From JAGOEY01 sp017997515 (lineage in GTDB: Bacteria; Pseudomonadota; Gammaproteobacteria; Burkholderiales; Burkholderiaceae_C), in assembly GCA_026314275.1 (NCBI GenBank), contig CP111109.1, forward strand, positions 496,001-560,000: a DNA stretch of 64,000 bases, given 5' to 3'. Each line of letters starts with the position of its first letter. The stretch's first letter is position 1. Position numbers and translations under genes: made by a program. Shown here in pieces: positions 15,748 through 24,316 of the stretch. Under the pieces are notes generated by a model that was not told the DNA's origin, ran no database searches, and worked only from the letters and a program-made list of their open reading frames with translations.

Positions 15748-17424
15748 TCAGGTTTTTCGGGCCAGGGCGGCGGAGCGCAGCCCCTGAATTGTTCCCGTGG
15801 GCGTGATGGCTTCCGGGTCAATCAGACAGTGCAACACACTGGGCAGGCCACTCGCGCGGGCACGGGCCAGTGCGGGGGCAAATTCCGCCGTGTGTTCCAC
15901 CCGTTCACCATGGCCGCCGAAGGCCTGGGCGTAGGCCTTGAAGTCGGGGTTTTTCAGCTGCGTGGCGCTCACCCGCCCCGGGTACTCGCGCTCCTGGTGC
16001 ATACGGATGGTGCCAAACATGGCGTTGTCGAGCAGCACCACGATGATGTTCAGGCCGTATTGCACGGCGGTGGCAAATTCCTGCCCGTGCATGAGGAAGT
16101 CGCCGTCCCCCGCAAAAATTACCACTTCACGCTGGGGCCACAGGCGCTTGCCGCCCACGCCTGCGGGCAGGCCATAACCCATCGACCCACTGGTGGGTGC
16201 GAGCTGGCTGGCAAAGGTGGTGAACGGCCAGAAACGGTGGATCCAGGTGGCGAAGTTGCCTGCGCCGTTGCAGAAGATGGTGTCGGCGGGCAACACGTCT
16301 TTCAGGTGCTGCATCACCTCGCCCATCTGCAGCGTTCCCGGGATACGGATCGGTGCCGGGTCGCTCCAGGCCAGAAATTCGGCATGCGCTGCATCAGCGT
16401 GGGCCTGCCACGGCACGGTGGCCTGCGGGCGCACCGTGCTCAGCGCAGCGGCAAATGCCTGCGGCGTGGCGTGGATGGCTTGTGTCGGGCGGTAGAGTTT
16501 GCCCAACTCGTCCGCGTCGGCGTGGATGTGCACCAGCGGCTGCGCGGGGTTGGGGATGGCCAGCAGCTCGTAGCCCTGCGACGGCACCTCGGACAAACGC
16601 CCGCCCACCATCAGCACCAGGTCCGACGCCTTGATGCGCGCCAACAATTTGGGGTTCGCCCCCAGGCCCAGGTCACCACCGTAACAGGCGTGGCTGGCGG
16701 GGAACAGCATCTGGCGGCGGAAAGAGCAATAGACGGGCAGCGACCAGGCCTCGGCAAAAGCAGTGAACTCACGCACCGCCTGCTCGGACCAGCGGCTGCC
16801 GCCCAGGATGGCCACGGGCTGTTTTGCGGCCTGCAGGCGCTGGGCCAGCTCGGCCATCTGCGCCGTGCCGGGGTGGGTTTCGGTCACGGCATAGGGCAGC
16901 GCGTCGGCCACGCTGGCCGCTTCGGTCAGCATGTCTTCGGGCAGGGCAATCACCACCGGGCCAGGGCGGCCCGATGTGGCGACGTGGAAGGCGCGCGAAA
17001 TCAGCTCGGGCACCCGCGCCGGGTCGTCAATCTGCACCACCCACTTGGCCATGGTGCCAAACACGGCGCTGTAGTCCAGCTCCTGAAAAGCCTCGCGCCC
17101 CACCATGCCGCGCCCCACCTGGCCCACGAACAGGATCATGGGGGTCGAATCCTGGTGCGCGATGTGTACACCGGCCGACGCGTTGGTGGCACCCGGGCCG
17201 CGCGTCACAAAACAGATGCCCGGCTGGCCGGTCAGTTTGCCCTGCGCCTCGGCCATCATGGCCGCGCCGCCTTCCTGGCGGCACACGGTGACGTCGATGC
17301 TGGCGTCGTGCAGCGCGTCAAGCACGGCGAGGAAACTTTCACCCGGCACACAGAACAGTTGCTGCACGCCGTGGGTGATGAGCTGGTCAACCAGAATCTG
17401 GCCGCCGGTGCGGGAAGTGGTCAT
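15748..17424 (-). CDS. Thiamine-pyrophosphate enzyme, acetolactate synthase large-subunit-like
   Basis: The product of 558 aa has the three-domain layout of the acetohydroxyacid synthase/oxalyl-CoA decarboxylase family. The N-terminal Pyr domain has CRQEGGAAMMAEA with the TPP-activating Glu and ATNASAGVHIA. A central FAD/nucleotide-fold domain follows. The C-terminal PP domain has GDGDFLMHGQEFATA and LDNAMFGTIRMHQ, the TPP/Mg motif. The window shows no small-subunit gene or other ilv gene nearby, so a biosynthetic role is doubtful. Such stand-alone proteins are usually annotated only as TPP-binding. It is divergent from the amidohydrolase gene across about 300 bp. Confidence 0.85.
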   Translation of the reverse strand: MTTSRTGGQILVDQLITHGVQQLFCVPGESFLAVLDALHDASIDVTVCRQEGGAAMMAEAQGKLTGQPGICFVTRGPGATNASAGVHIAHQDSTPMILFVGQVGRGMVGREAFQELDYSAVFGTMAKWVVQIDDPARVPELISRAFHVATSGRPGPVVIALPEDMLTEAASVADALPYAVTETHPGTAQMAELAQRLQAAKQPVAILGGSRWSEQAVREFTAFAEAWSLPVYCSFRRQMLFPASHACYGGDLGLGANPKLLARIKASDLVLMVGGRLSEVPSQGYELLAIPNPAQPLVHIHADADELGKLYRPTQAIHATPQAFAAALSTVRPQATVPWQAHADAAHAEFLAWSDPAPIRIPGTLQMGEVMQHLKDVLPADTIFCNGAGNFATWIHRFWPFTTFASQLAPTSGSMGYGLPAGVGGKRLWPQREVVIFAGDGDFLMHGQEFATAVQYGLNIIVVLLDNAMFGTIRMHQEREYPGRVSATQLKNPDFKAYAQAFGGHGERVEHTAEFAPALARARASGLPSVLHCLIDPEAITPTGTIQGLRSAALARKT

Positions 17425-17720
17425 AGAAATAAGTCCAAAACAGGGAAGTCAGGTTAACTTTGTGCAGGCGGCTTCGACACGCTGGCAGGCCTCCTGCAAT
17501 CGGGCCAATGACGTAGCGTACGAGATACGGGCACACGGGACCCGCTCCACCCGCAGCGCACACTTTCCGCGTGCTTCGTGCAGCGCATTTTTAACGTAAA
17601 AATTCTGATGGCCTTGTTGTTCATAAGGGACTACATGTAACCCGCCGCATATGCCGGGCTTTCGCACGGTTGAACTTCTTAGCCACCATACTTGCCCCTG
17701 TTTGTACCAAGGAGGTTCTG
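17425..17720. other. Divergent intergenic region, 296 bp
   Basis: This region separates the TPP-enzyme gene (leftward) from the exported amidohydrolase gene (rightward) and should carry both promoters. An A/T-rich stretch near 17590-17615 (TTTTTAACGTAAAAATTCTGA) is the best promoter-like sequence. No gene was recognised. Confidence 0.4.
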
Positions 17721-18794
17721 ATGAAAATAAACGTGTTCCGTATGCGCCCGCCACTTGCAGCCCTGGTGCTGGGTATTTCCAGCGTGGCTGCTGCATCCAG
17801 CGCATGGGCCTGCACCCGGCTTGTTTTTCATGGGGCTGATGGGCAGGTGATGACCGCGCGCTCGATGGACTGGAAGAGCGACATCGTCAGCAACCTGTGG
17901 GTGCTGCCACGCGGCATGGCCCGCACCGGCCAGACCGGCGACAACACGCTGCGCTGGACGTCCAAATACGGCAGCGTCATCACCTCGGGCTATGACATCT
18001 CCACCACCGACGGGGTGAACGAGGCCGGGCTCAACGCCAATCTGCTGTGGCTGGTGGAGTCGCAGTACCCCGCGTTTGACGCGAGCAGCAAACCCGGCCT
18101 GACGATTGCAGCCTGGGCCCAGTACGTGCTGGACAACTTCGCCACCGTACAGGAAGCCGTGGCCGCGCTGCAAGAGCAGCCCTTCACCATCGTGTCGGAC
18201 AGCGTACCCGGCGAGAACCGGCTGACCACGCTGCACCTGTCCATGTCCGACGCCAGCGGCGACAGCGCCATCGTGGAGTACATCGACGGCAAACAGGTCA
18301 TCCACCACAGCCGCAAGTACCAGGTGATGACCAATTCACCCATCTTTGACCAGCAACTGGCACTGAACACCTACTGGCAGCAGATTGGCGGCACCACCAT
18401 GCTGCCGGGCACCAACCGCGCCGCCGACCGCTTTGCCCGCGCATCGTTCTACGTCAATGCCATCCCCAAAGACCCCAACCCGAACAAGGCCCTGGCCAGC
18501 GTGTTCAGCGTGATCCGCAACGTGTCGGTGCCCTACGGCATCAGCACCCCCGGCGAACCCAACATCTCATCCACCCGCTGGCGCACCGTGTTTGACCACC
18601 AGCGCAAGCTGTACTTCTTTGAGTCGGCCCTGACACCCAACACATTCTGGGTGGACCTCAAGGCGCTGGACTTCAGCCCCCAGAGCGGAAAGGTGCTCAA
18701 GCTTGACCTGGGGGCGGACCAGAGCCACACCTATTCAGGGAACGCGACGCAGCAGTTCAAGCCGGCTGTGCCGTTTCAGTTTTTGGGGATTTAG
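17721..18794 (+). CDS. Exported linear amide C-N hydrolase, choloylglycine hydrolase/penicillin V acylase family
   Basis: The product of 357 aa is an N-terminal nucleophile hydrolase. A signal peptide (residues 1-30, ending SSAWA) is followed directly by Cys31 in CTRLVFHG. Removal of the signal would therefore expose the catalytic Cys, as in periplasmic penicillin V acylases of Gram-negative bacteria. SMDWKSD carries the conserved Arg/Asp region. NEAGLNANLLWL and RWRTVFDHQRKLYFFES are further family motifs. Gram-negative members cleave acyl-homoserine lactones or penicillin V, but this protein's substrate is not known. The ATG at 17721 follows AAGGAGGTTCTG, an excellent ribosome site. Confidence 0.88.
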   Translation: MKINVFRMRPPLAALVLGISSVAAASSAWACTRLVFHGADGQVMTARSMDWKSDIVSNLWVLPRGMARTGQTGDNTLRWTSKYGSVITSGYDISTTDGVNEAGLNANLLWLVESQYPAFDASSKPGLTIAAWAQYVLDNFATVQEAVAALQEQPFTIVSDSVPGENRLTTLHLSMSDASGDSAIVEYIDGKQVIHHSRKYQVMTNSPIFDQQLALNTYWQQIGGTTMLPGTNRAADRFARASFYVNAIPKDPNPNKALASVFSVIRNVSVPYGISTPGEPNISSTRWRTVFDHQRKLYFFESALTPNTFWVDLKALDFSPQSGKVLKLDLGADQSHTYSGNATQQFKPAVPFQFLGI

Positions 18795-18840
18795 CGAGGT
18801 TCCGGGTCACCTGACTTCAGGCCACGTCACCCGTCGCCGC

Positions 18841-19209
18841 TCAAGCCTTCACTTCGACCACCTGTTCGAAGCCACCGAAGATCATGCGTTTGCCGTCGAA
18901 GGGCATGGGCGGGTTGCCGGGTGTGGACGGGTCCATGCGCGGGTCTTCCATCATCTTCTTCATGCCGGCGTCGCGCGTGGCCTTGTCCGGCCATTCGACC
19001 CACGAAAACGCCACTGTCTCTTCGTCCGTCGCCTGAACTGCGCGGCGGAAATCGGTGACTTTGCCGTCAGGGACGTCATCACCCCAGCCTTCGATCACAC
19101 GGATTGCGCCCAACTCGATGAACATTGCGTCGAAATGGCGCGCGTGTTCGATGAACTGCTGTTTGTTGGCGGTGGGGACGGCGATCACGAAACCATCGAT
19201 GTATGACAT
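18841..19209 (-). CDS. DUF1428 family protein (YbaA-like)
   Basis: The product of 122 aa matches the DUF1428/YbaA family of small cytoplasmic proteins with a ferredoxin-like (dimeric alpha-beta barrel) fold. MSYIDGFVIAVPTANKQ, EGWGDDVPDGKVTDF, FSWVEWPDKATRDAGM and PFDGKRMIFGGFE are its usual conserved blocks. The function is not known. The start at 19209 gives the family's normal length of about 117-122 aa. The 130 bp upstream, before IS copy 1, holds only the probable promoter. Confidence 0.9.
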   Translation of the reverse strand: MSYIDGFVIAVPTANKQQFIEHARHFDAMFIELGAIRVIEGWGDDVPDGKVTDFRRAVQATDEETVAFSWVEWPDKATRDAGMKKMMEDPRMDPSTPGNPPMPFDGKRMIFGGFEQVVEVKA

Positions 19210-19340
19210 GTCTTCACTCCTGTTGGGTTGACGGGTCGGCCCGCCCGGTAGACATACGCCCTGTGGCGGTTCAGGAGCACCTCCGCTGCAAGGTACCCGC
19301 CGGGTCAGCCGCCGTGGTGCCCTGGGTGCAAAGCCTTTAG

Positions 19341-20488
19341 GGCAACGCTGATCAAGTATCGGCATTGGAGTAATTTCGGGCAGCCCCGCCCAGTTTGGAC
19401 GCAGCGCAGGCTGGGGTTGGCGGCCCAGAGGGCCTTGTACAGGCCCTTGAGCCCGTTTTTGGCCCCTACGGGCGCACCTGTGCCATCAGCCTTTGGCGGC
19501 CGAGGAAGATGTTGGCCAGTGCCAGGGCAGTGAACGCCCGCGTGGCATTCTTGTGCAGCCCCACATAGCGCACCTTGCCAAAGCCCCACAGCCGCTTGAT
19601 CACACCAAAGACATGCTCGACGCGGGCACGAATCCTGGATTTGTTGCGGTTCTTTGCACGAGCCACCTCATCAACGAGACCACCAGCGCGGCGCGTGCGC
19701 TGATTGGTGAAGTCTTTGGCGTTTGGAGCTTTACCCGCAATCAACGCCTTCTGACTGGCATAGGCTGAGTCGCCATACACGCGCCGCTCGTTGCCATGCA
19801 GCAGTTGTGGCAGCGGGTGCTTGTCATGCACGTTGGCGGCTGTGACGACGGCGCTGTGCGCCAAGCCGCTTTGGCTGTCCACGCCAATGTGCAGCTTCAT
19901 GCCAAAGTACCACTGCTGGCCCTTCTTGGTCTGGTGCATCTCGGGGTCGCGTGCCTTGCCTGCATTCTTGGTTGAACTGGGCGCGCCGATGATGGTGGCA
20001 TCCACGATGGTGCCGGTATGGACCTTGAAGCCTCGCTGCTGCAACTCCTGCCCCACCTTGGCAAACAGTGCTTCGCCCAGTTTGTGCGCATTGAGGAGCT
20101 TGCGAAACTTCAAGATAGTGGTGGCGTCGGGTACGGGCTCACGGCCCAGGTCGATGCCTGCAAAGCGGCGCAGGTTGGCACTGTCGTACAGGGCTTCTTC
20201 ACAAGCCAGATCGGCCAGGTTGAACCAATGCTGAATGAAGTGGATACGCAGCATGCGTTCCAGACCTATGGGTGGGCGGCCGTTGCCTGCCTTGGGGTAG
20301 TGTGGCTCGATGACCTCGCACAGGCTGGACCAGGGCACGATGGCCTCCATGGTTCTCAAGAACTCGTCGCGCCTGGTGGGCTTGCGGTAGTTCTCAAAGC
20401 TTTGGTCTGCGGCCATGGCGAGGGTTTGCTGCTTCATCGACCTGTAACGCAGCACCACGCAGGTGCGTGTACCTTAATCAGCGTTGCC
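19341..20488 (-). mobile_element. IS5-family insertion sequence, type A copy 1
   Basis: The element is 1148 bp. Its ends GGCAACGCTGATCAAG and CTTAATCAGCGTTGCC form imperfect terminal inverted repeats. It lies upstream of the DUF1428 gene. The flanking tetranucleotides are TTAG on the left and CTAG on the right, which fit the YTAR target but differ at one base. Its orientation is opposite to copy 2 at 21952. Confidence 0.93.
19466..20437 (-). CDS. IS5-family transposase (type A, copy 1)
   Basis: The product of 323 aa from the ATG has a DDE catalytic triad read as Asp146 (VDATII), Asp223 (YGDSAYAS) and Glu274 (RARVEHVFG). The N-terminal DUF772 DNA-binding domain contains GLERMLRIHFIQHWFNL. A GTG 21 bp upstream could also serve as start. 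The frame is complete and identical at protein level to the other three type A copies. Confidence 0.95.
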   Translation of the reverse strand: MKQQTLAMAADQSFENYRKPTRRDEFLRTMEAIVPWSSLCEVIEPHYPKAGNGRPPIGLERMLRIHFIQHWFNLADLACEEALYDSANLRRFAGIDLGREPVPDATTILKFRKLLNAHKLGEALFAKVGQELQQRGFKVHTGTIVDATIIGAPSSTKNAGKARDPEMHQTKKGQQWYFGMKLHIGVDSQSGLAHSAVVTAANVHDKHPLPQLLHGNERRVYGDSAYASQKALIAGKAPNAKDFTNQRTRRAGGLVDEVARAKNRNKSRIRARVEHVFGVIKRLWGFGKVRYVGLHKNATRAFTALALANIFLGRQRLMAQVRP

Positions 20489-20648
20489 CTAGGCCGCTGA
20501 TTGCTGACGCCCAATGTGCACAAGCAGAGGGGTACTAACGGCCACAACCGGACATTGCAGGGGCCGCGATGAGGGGCCGCCGCAATTTAGGAACAGTCGT
20601 TCGCAGAGATGCACAATGACTCTGGCCGTGAATGGGCAACTCCAGACA
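20489..20648. other. Intergenic remnant beside IS copy 1
   Basis: No gene is recognised. GGGGCCGCGATGAGGGGCC is a short repeated-motif stretch. The region borders the 3' end of an unknown gene. Confidence 0.3.
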
Positions 20649-21233
20649 TCATTTCTCAGATTTGCCAAGCCCTGCTGTCACAAGAAGACCGAGGTCTTCC
20701 GCCGCGTCTCTCAAATCAATGCCGGTCATTAGTAACTTGACAAATTCCACCCGTTCCGAAGGATCTAGACGACGAATCTGACCCGCCTTAAACGACTCGA
20801 AAATCATCTGGGAGGCATCCTCCTCCTTGCGCCGTTGAAAGGGCCGCGCAGACTTCATCTCCTTCGCGACATGTAGATTCCACCGGCCTTGCCAAGGAGC
20901 CCAATCGAATGCCGCTACCGCGTCTAAGTCAGCTTGCCAAGTGCGATTCACTGGTTTGTAGCTTGCGCCCGGCAGGCCAGTTTCGTTGACGGCAAGACAT
21001 GTTAGTGGCGGTAGCTGATGTTCCTTTACAAATTGGACGATCACGTCAAGTCGCCGCCCCATGGAGACGGGAACTGCCGACTGCACTACGTCATCGTCTA
21101 CATGGATGGTCTTGGCACGGCGTAGCGCTTCTTTGTATCGAAGCGATCGACCAGGCGCGGCTCGCGCGTGATCGAGCAGAACCTCGTAGAAGACCTGCGC
21201 GAGGTGAACGTCAATTGTTGTGATCTTAGTCAT
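20649..21233 (-). CDS. Uncharacterised protein (194 aa)
   Basis: I do not recognise a named family. The ATG at 21233 starts MTKITTIDVHLAQVFY. An upstream extension is Arg/Lys-rich and less gene-like. The middle contains SMGRRLDVIVQFVKEHQLPPLTCLAVNETGLPG, a pattern I recall from uncharacterised proteins found near restriction or phage-related genes. The C-terminal part is charged and helical. There is no signal peptide or membrane segment. Its base composition is lower in G+C than the flanking housekeeping genes, and it sits between two inverted IS copies, so acquisition by transfer is plausible. Function is unknown. Confidence 0.55.
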   Translation of the reverse strand: MTKITTIDVHLAQVFYEVLLDHARAAPGRSLRYKEALRRAKTIHVDDDVVQSAVPVSMGRRLDVIVQFVKEHQLPPLTCLAVNETGLPGASYKPVNRTWQADLDAVAAFDWAPWQGRWNLHVAKEMKSARPFQRRKEEDASQMIFESFKAGQIRRLDPSERVEFVKLLMTGIDLRDAAEDLGLLVTAGLGKSEK

Positions 21234-21584
21234 CCGATTTTTCAGAAAATTCTTTGGAAAAGCGCAGCGCAAGAAGGATACACGCGGACGTCCCAGCAGG
21301 CAGAGCACCGCGCGCGCGTTCAAGCATCGCGCGATAGCGCTGGAGCTTCCTCCTCAGGACGGCGCGTCGGATGGTTTGGCGGTATGTGAGAGCGCCTACG
21401 GCACGAAAGTATGCTTCATGCGCTTGGAACTTTGCTCGCCTGCGTTCCCTGAAGTTGAAATTTCTTAAATGGTAGCGATGAGAATAGACGCCGTCACGTC
21501 AAAGCAGATCGACCGTCCACGAAGCGTTGCGACCAAACACTCATGCGTGGATCTCGAAGTCAGCTGTGGGCCCGTCCCAGACTC
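21234..21584. other. Intergenic region, 351 bp
   Basis: This is the upstream region of the unknown gene and the 3' side of the DUF1232 pseudogene. Nothing further was recognised. A GCGCGCGCG run lies near 21311. Confidence 0.35.
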
Positions 21585-21677
21585 TCAAAGCCCAAAATAC
21601 CCTCGAAAACCAAAGTACGCGGCGACGCACACACTGAGCCAGACACCAACCACCAATGCAATGCCCGCGCGACTTTG

Positions 21678-21693
21678 GGGCTTGCGGGCTTGC
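21678..21693. repeat. 8-bp tandem duplication GGGCTTGC x2
   Basis: Two adjacent GGGCTTGC units occur within the DUF1232 pseudogene. The second unit creates the frameshift that replaces the expected C-terminal membrane helix with unrelated residues. Confidence 0.85.
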
Positions 21694-21951
21694 GGCCTTG
21701 CGCCTGCATCCATACGTCAGCTTGTTTCCGGCTATCCGCCAGAACATCGGGCGGAAGAAGTCGCACGGTAAGCCATATCAACGCGGGCAGCAAAAGAACA
21801 TCGTCCACATAGCCCAGTACCGGAATGAAGTCGGGGATCAGGTCAATGGGACTTAACGCGTAGGCGACCACAAACGCGCCCAAGGCTTTGGCATACCAGG
21901 GCGTCTGGGGGCTCTTGCACGCGAACCAGAGTGTGACTCCGTCTCGTTTAG

Positions 21952-23099
21952 GGCAACGCTGATTAAGGTACACGCACCTGCGTGGTGCTGCGTTACAGGT
22001 CGATGAAGCAGCAAACCCTCGCCATGGCCGCAGACCAAAGCTTTGAGAACTACCGCAAGCCCACCAGGCGCGACGAGTTCTTGAGAACCATGGAGGCCAT
22101 CGTGCCCTGGTCCAGCCTGTGCGAGGTCATCGAGCCACACTACCCCAAGGCAGGCAACGGCCGCCCACCCATAGGTCTGGAACGCATGCTGCGTATCCAC
22201 TTCATTCAGCATTGGTTCAACCTGGCCGATCTGGCTTGTGAAGAAGCCCTGTACGACAGTGCCAACCTGCGCCGCTTTGCAGGCATCGACCTGGGCCGTG
22301 AGCCCGTACCCGACGCCACCACTATCTTGAAGTTTCGCAAGCTCCTCAATGCGCACAAACTGGGCGAAGCACTGTTTGCCAAGGTGGGGCAGGAGTTGCA
22401 GCAGCGAGGCTTCAAGGTCCATACCGGCACCATCGTGGATGCCACCATCATCGGCGCGCCCAGTTCAACCAAGAATGCAGGCAAGGCACGCGACCCCGAG
22501 ATGCACCAGACCAAGAAGGGCCAGCAGTGGTACTTTGGCATGAAGCTGCACATTGGCGTGGACAGCCAAAGCGGCTTGGCGCACAGCGCCGTCGTCACAG
22601 CCGCCAACGTGCATGACAAGCACCCGCTGCCACAACTGCTGCATGGCAACGAGCGGCGCGTGTATGGCGACTCAGCCTATGCCAGTCAGAAGGCGTTGAT
22701 TGCGGGTAAAGCTCCAAACGCCAAAGACTTCACCAATCAGCGCACGCGCCGCGCTGGTGGTCTCGTTGATGAGGTGGCTCGTGCAAAGAACCGCAACAAA
22801 TCCAGGATTCGTGCCCGCGTCGAGCATGTCTTTGGTGTGATCAAGCGGCTGTGGGGCTTTGGCAAGGTGCGCTATGTGGGGCTGCACAAGAATGCCACGC
22901 GGGCGTTCACTGCCCTGGCACTGGCCAACATCTTCCTCGGCCGCCAAAGGCTGATGGCACAGGTGCGCCCGTAGGGGCCAAAAACGGGCTCAAGGGCCTG
23001 TACAAGGCCCTCTGGGCCGCCAACCCCAGCCTGCGCTGCGTCCAAACTGGGCGGGGCTGCCCGAAATTACTCCAATGCCGATACTTGATCAGCGTTGCC
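21952..23099 (+). mobile_element. IS5-family insertion sequence, type A copy 2
   Basis: The element is 1148 bp with termini GGCAACGCTGATTAAG and CTTGATCAGCGTTGCC. It splits the DUF1232 gene after codon 14. The flanks are TTAG (left) and TTAA (right). The rebuilt gene shows the empty site was TTAA, so the left junction carries one changed base. Confidence 0.95.
22003..22974 (+). CDS. IS5-family transposase (type A, copy 2)
   Basis: Complete 323-aa frame, identical in protein sequence to the type A copies at 19466, 36678 and 42996, and the only one of the six transposases here on the plus strand. An in-frame GTG at 21982 is the alternative start. Confidence 0.95.
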   Translation: MKQQTLAMAADQSFENYRKPTRRDEFLRTMEAIVPWSSLCEVIEPHYPKAGNGRPPIGLERMLRIHFIQHWFNLADLACEEALYDSANLRRFAGIDLGREPVPDATTILKFRKLLNAHKLGEALFAKVGQELQQRGFKVHTGTIVDATIIGAPSSTKNAGKARDPEMHQTKKGQQWYFGMKLHIGVDSQSGLAHSAVVTAANVHDKHPLPQLLHGNERRVYGDSAYASQKALIAGKAPNAKDFTNQRTRRAGGLVDEVARAKNRNKSRIRARVEHVFGVIKRLWGFGKVRYVGLHKNATRAFTALALANIFLGRQRLMAQVRP

Positions 23100-23291
23100 T
23101 TAATGCGCCGTGCCCAGCCCTTTAATGTTTCACCAATTGTCATAAGTGCCTGTACCGTGAATAGGCCGACCTACGCCGAGGCGATGTTCACCCATGGCCC
23201 ATAGTACGCGTCCGACCACAAAAGCCGGATGACAAAAACCGCTGCAAAGCGATCCGTCACCCTGCGCAGAACCGAGCCCACTGCCGCAAAC

Positions 23292-24233
23292 TCACAACGC
23301 CAAACACACCAGCACCAGCCCGATCAACATCAGCCCCATGCCCACCTTCTCACTGCGCCGCATCGGCTCGCGGAACAAGCGCCGTGACACGAGGTAGCTG
23401 AACACCACCTCCACCATGCCCAGCGTGCGCACTTCAGCGGCGCTCTGCATGGCGTAGGCGGTGAACCAGGCCAGGGATGCGGCGGCCCCCATACTCCCGG
23501 CCAGCAGGGACACACGCCAGGCCTTGAACAAGGGACGCAGGCCGCCCGGGTTGCGCAGCGCCACCCAGGTGCCCAGCCCAATGGACTGCAGGGTTTGCGC
23601 CCACAACACGCCCCAGGCACCCGACAACCACGGTGTGGGCTCCTGCAGCGCCAGCGCGGCACCGCGAAAACCCACCGAGGCGATGGCGAAGCAGGCGCCA
23701 CACAGCAGGCCGTACAGGGCGGACCGGCTGGCCCAAGCCGACAAGGACATGCGGCTGCCGCTGGCGGGCAGTGACAGGATCAGCACGCCCACGGTGGCCA
23801 GCACCATGGCCAGCAGGGACAAGGGCGTAGGTAACTCGTGCAGGAAGATGGTGGCAAACAGGGCGACCTGCAGCACCTCGGTTTTGGACAGGGTGACGGC
23901 CACCGCGAAGTTGCGTTCTTTCATGGCCAGCAGCAGCGCGGCGGTGGCGGCGATCTGGAAGGCGGCGCCCAGCACGATCCAGCCGAAGTAGGCCGCCGAG
24001 AACTGCGGCAGTACATGCGTGCCAGGCAACAGTGCGTACAGCGCCAGCAGGTACACCGCTGCAAACGGCAGGCCAAACAGGAAACGCGCCAGGGTGGCGG
24101 GCAAGGTGCCCAACTCGGCGGTGAGGGAGCGCTGGGCGGCGTTGCGCACGGTTTGCGCCAGCGCGGCGAACAGGACGACGGGAACCCAGATCATGGGCAA
24201 GGGAGATGGAGTCGCATGGGGTGCGGCCAGCAT
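23292..24233 (-). CDS. DMT superfamily (EamA-like) transporter
   Basis: The product of 313 aa is almost entirely hydrophobic, with about ten predicted membrane helices arranged as two five-helix EamA repeats. The first begins WVPVVLFAALAQTVRNAAQRSL and the second SALYGLLCGACFAIASVGFRG. It should be an inner-membrane drug/metabolite transporter. Substrates of this family range from amino acids to nucleotides and cannot be predicted. The start at 24233 is preceded by GAGGGCAGTT, a fair ribosome site. A GTG further upstream and an ATG at 24194 are alternatives. The 148 bp before the interrupted DUF1232 gene hold its probable terminator and nothing else recognised. Confidence 0.85.
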   Translation of the reverse strand: MLAAPHATPSPLPMIWVPVVLFAALAQTVRNAAQRSLTAELGTLPATLARFLFGLPFAAVYLLALYALLPGTHVLPQFSAAYFGWIVLGAAFQIAATAALLLAMKERNFAVAVTLSKTEVLQVALFATIFLHELPTPLSLLAMVLATVGVLILSLPASGSRMSLSAWASRSALYGLLCGACFAIASVGFRGAALALQEPTPWLSGAWGVLWAQTLQSIGLGTWVALRNPGGLRPLFKAWRVSLLAGSMGAAASLAWFTAYAMQSAAEVRTLGMVEVVFSYLVSRRLFREPMRRSEKVGMGLMLIGLVLVCLAL

Positions 24234-24316
24234 AACTGCCCTCACCCTCACCCGTAATCACCATTGGCGAGGGCTGCCCCAGCCAGCTAAGGGGCCTGCC
24301 CGGGTTTATGGCTCTT

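Larger units (their letters stand above)
21585..23143 (-). pseudogene. DUF1232 (YkvA-like) membrane protein gene, broken by IS copy 2 and an 8-bp duplication
   Basis: The 5' part starts at ATG 23143 (MTIGETLKGWARRI) and continues, after removal of the IS at 21952-23099 and one target copy, into KRDGVTLWFACKSPQTPWYAK. That is followed by the DUF1232 core YALSPIDLIPDFIPVLGYVDD. A tandem GGGCTTGC pair at 21678-21693 then shifts the frame. Without one unit the protein would end in a normal hydrophobic helix (SRAGIALVVGVWLSVCVAAY) with a stop at 21585. Removing the IS, one target duplicate and 8 bp leaves 399 bp, exactly 133 codons. DUF1232 proteins are small inner-membrane proteins of unknown function. 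Confidence 0.88.

Noticed and set aside
14494..17457. 987-codon open frame on the plus strand
   Set aside because: It lies wholly opposite dinB and the TPP-enzyme gene, both with full motif sets. High G+C third positions keep the antisense frame open.
19341..23099. Composite transposon made of the two inverted type A copies
   Set aside because: Copy 2 is flanked on both sides by halves of one DUF1232 gene, so it inserted on its own. The outer flanks do not share a target duplication.
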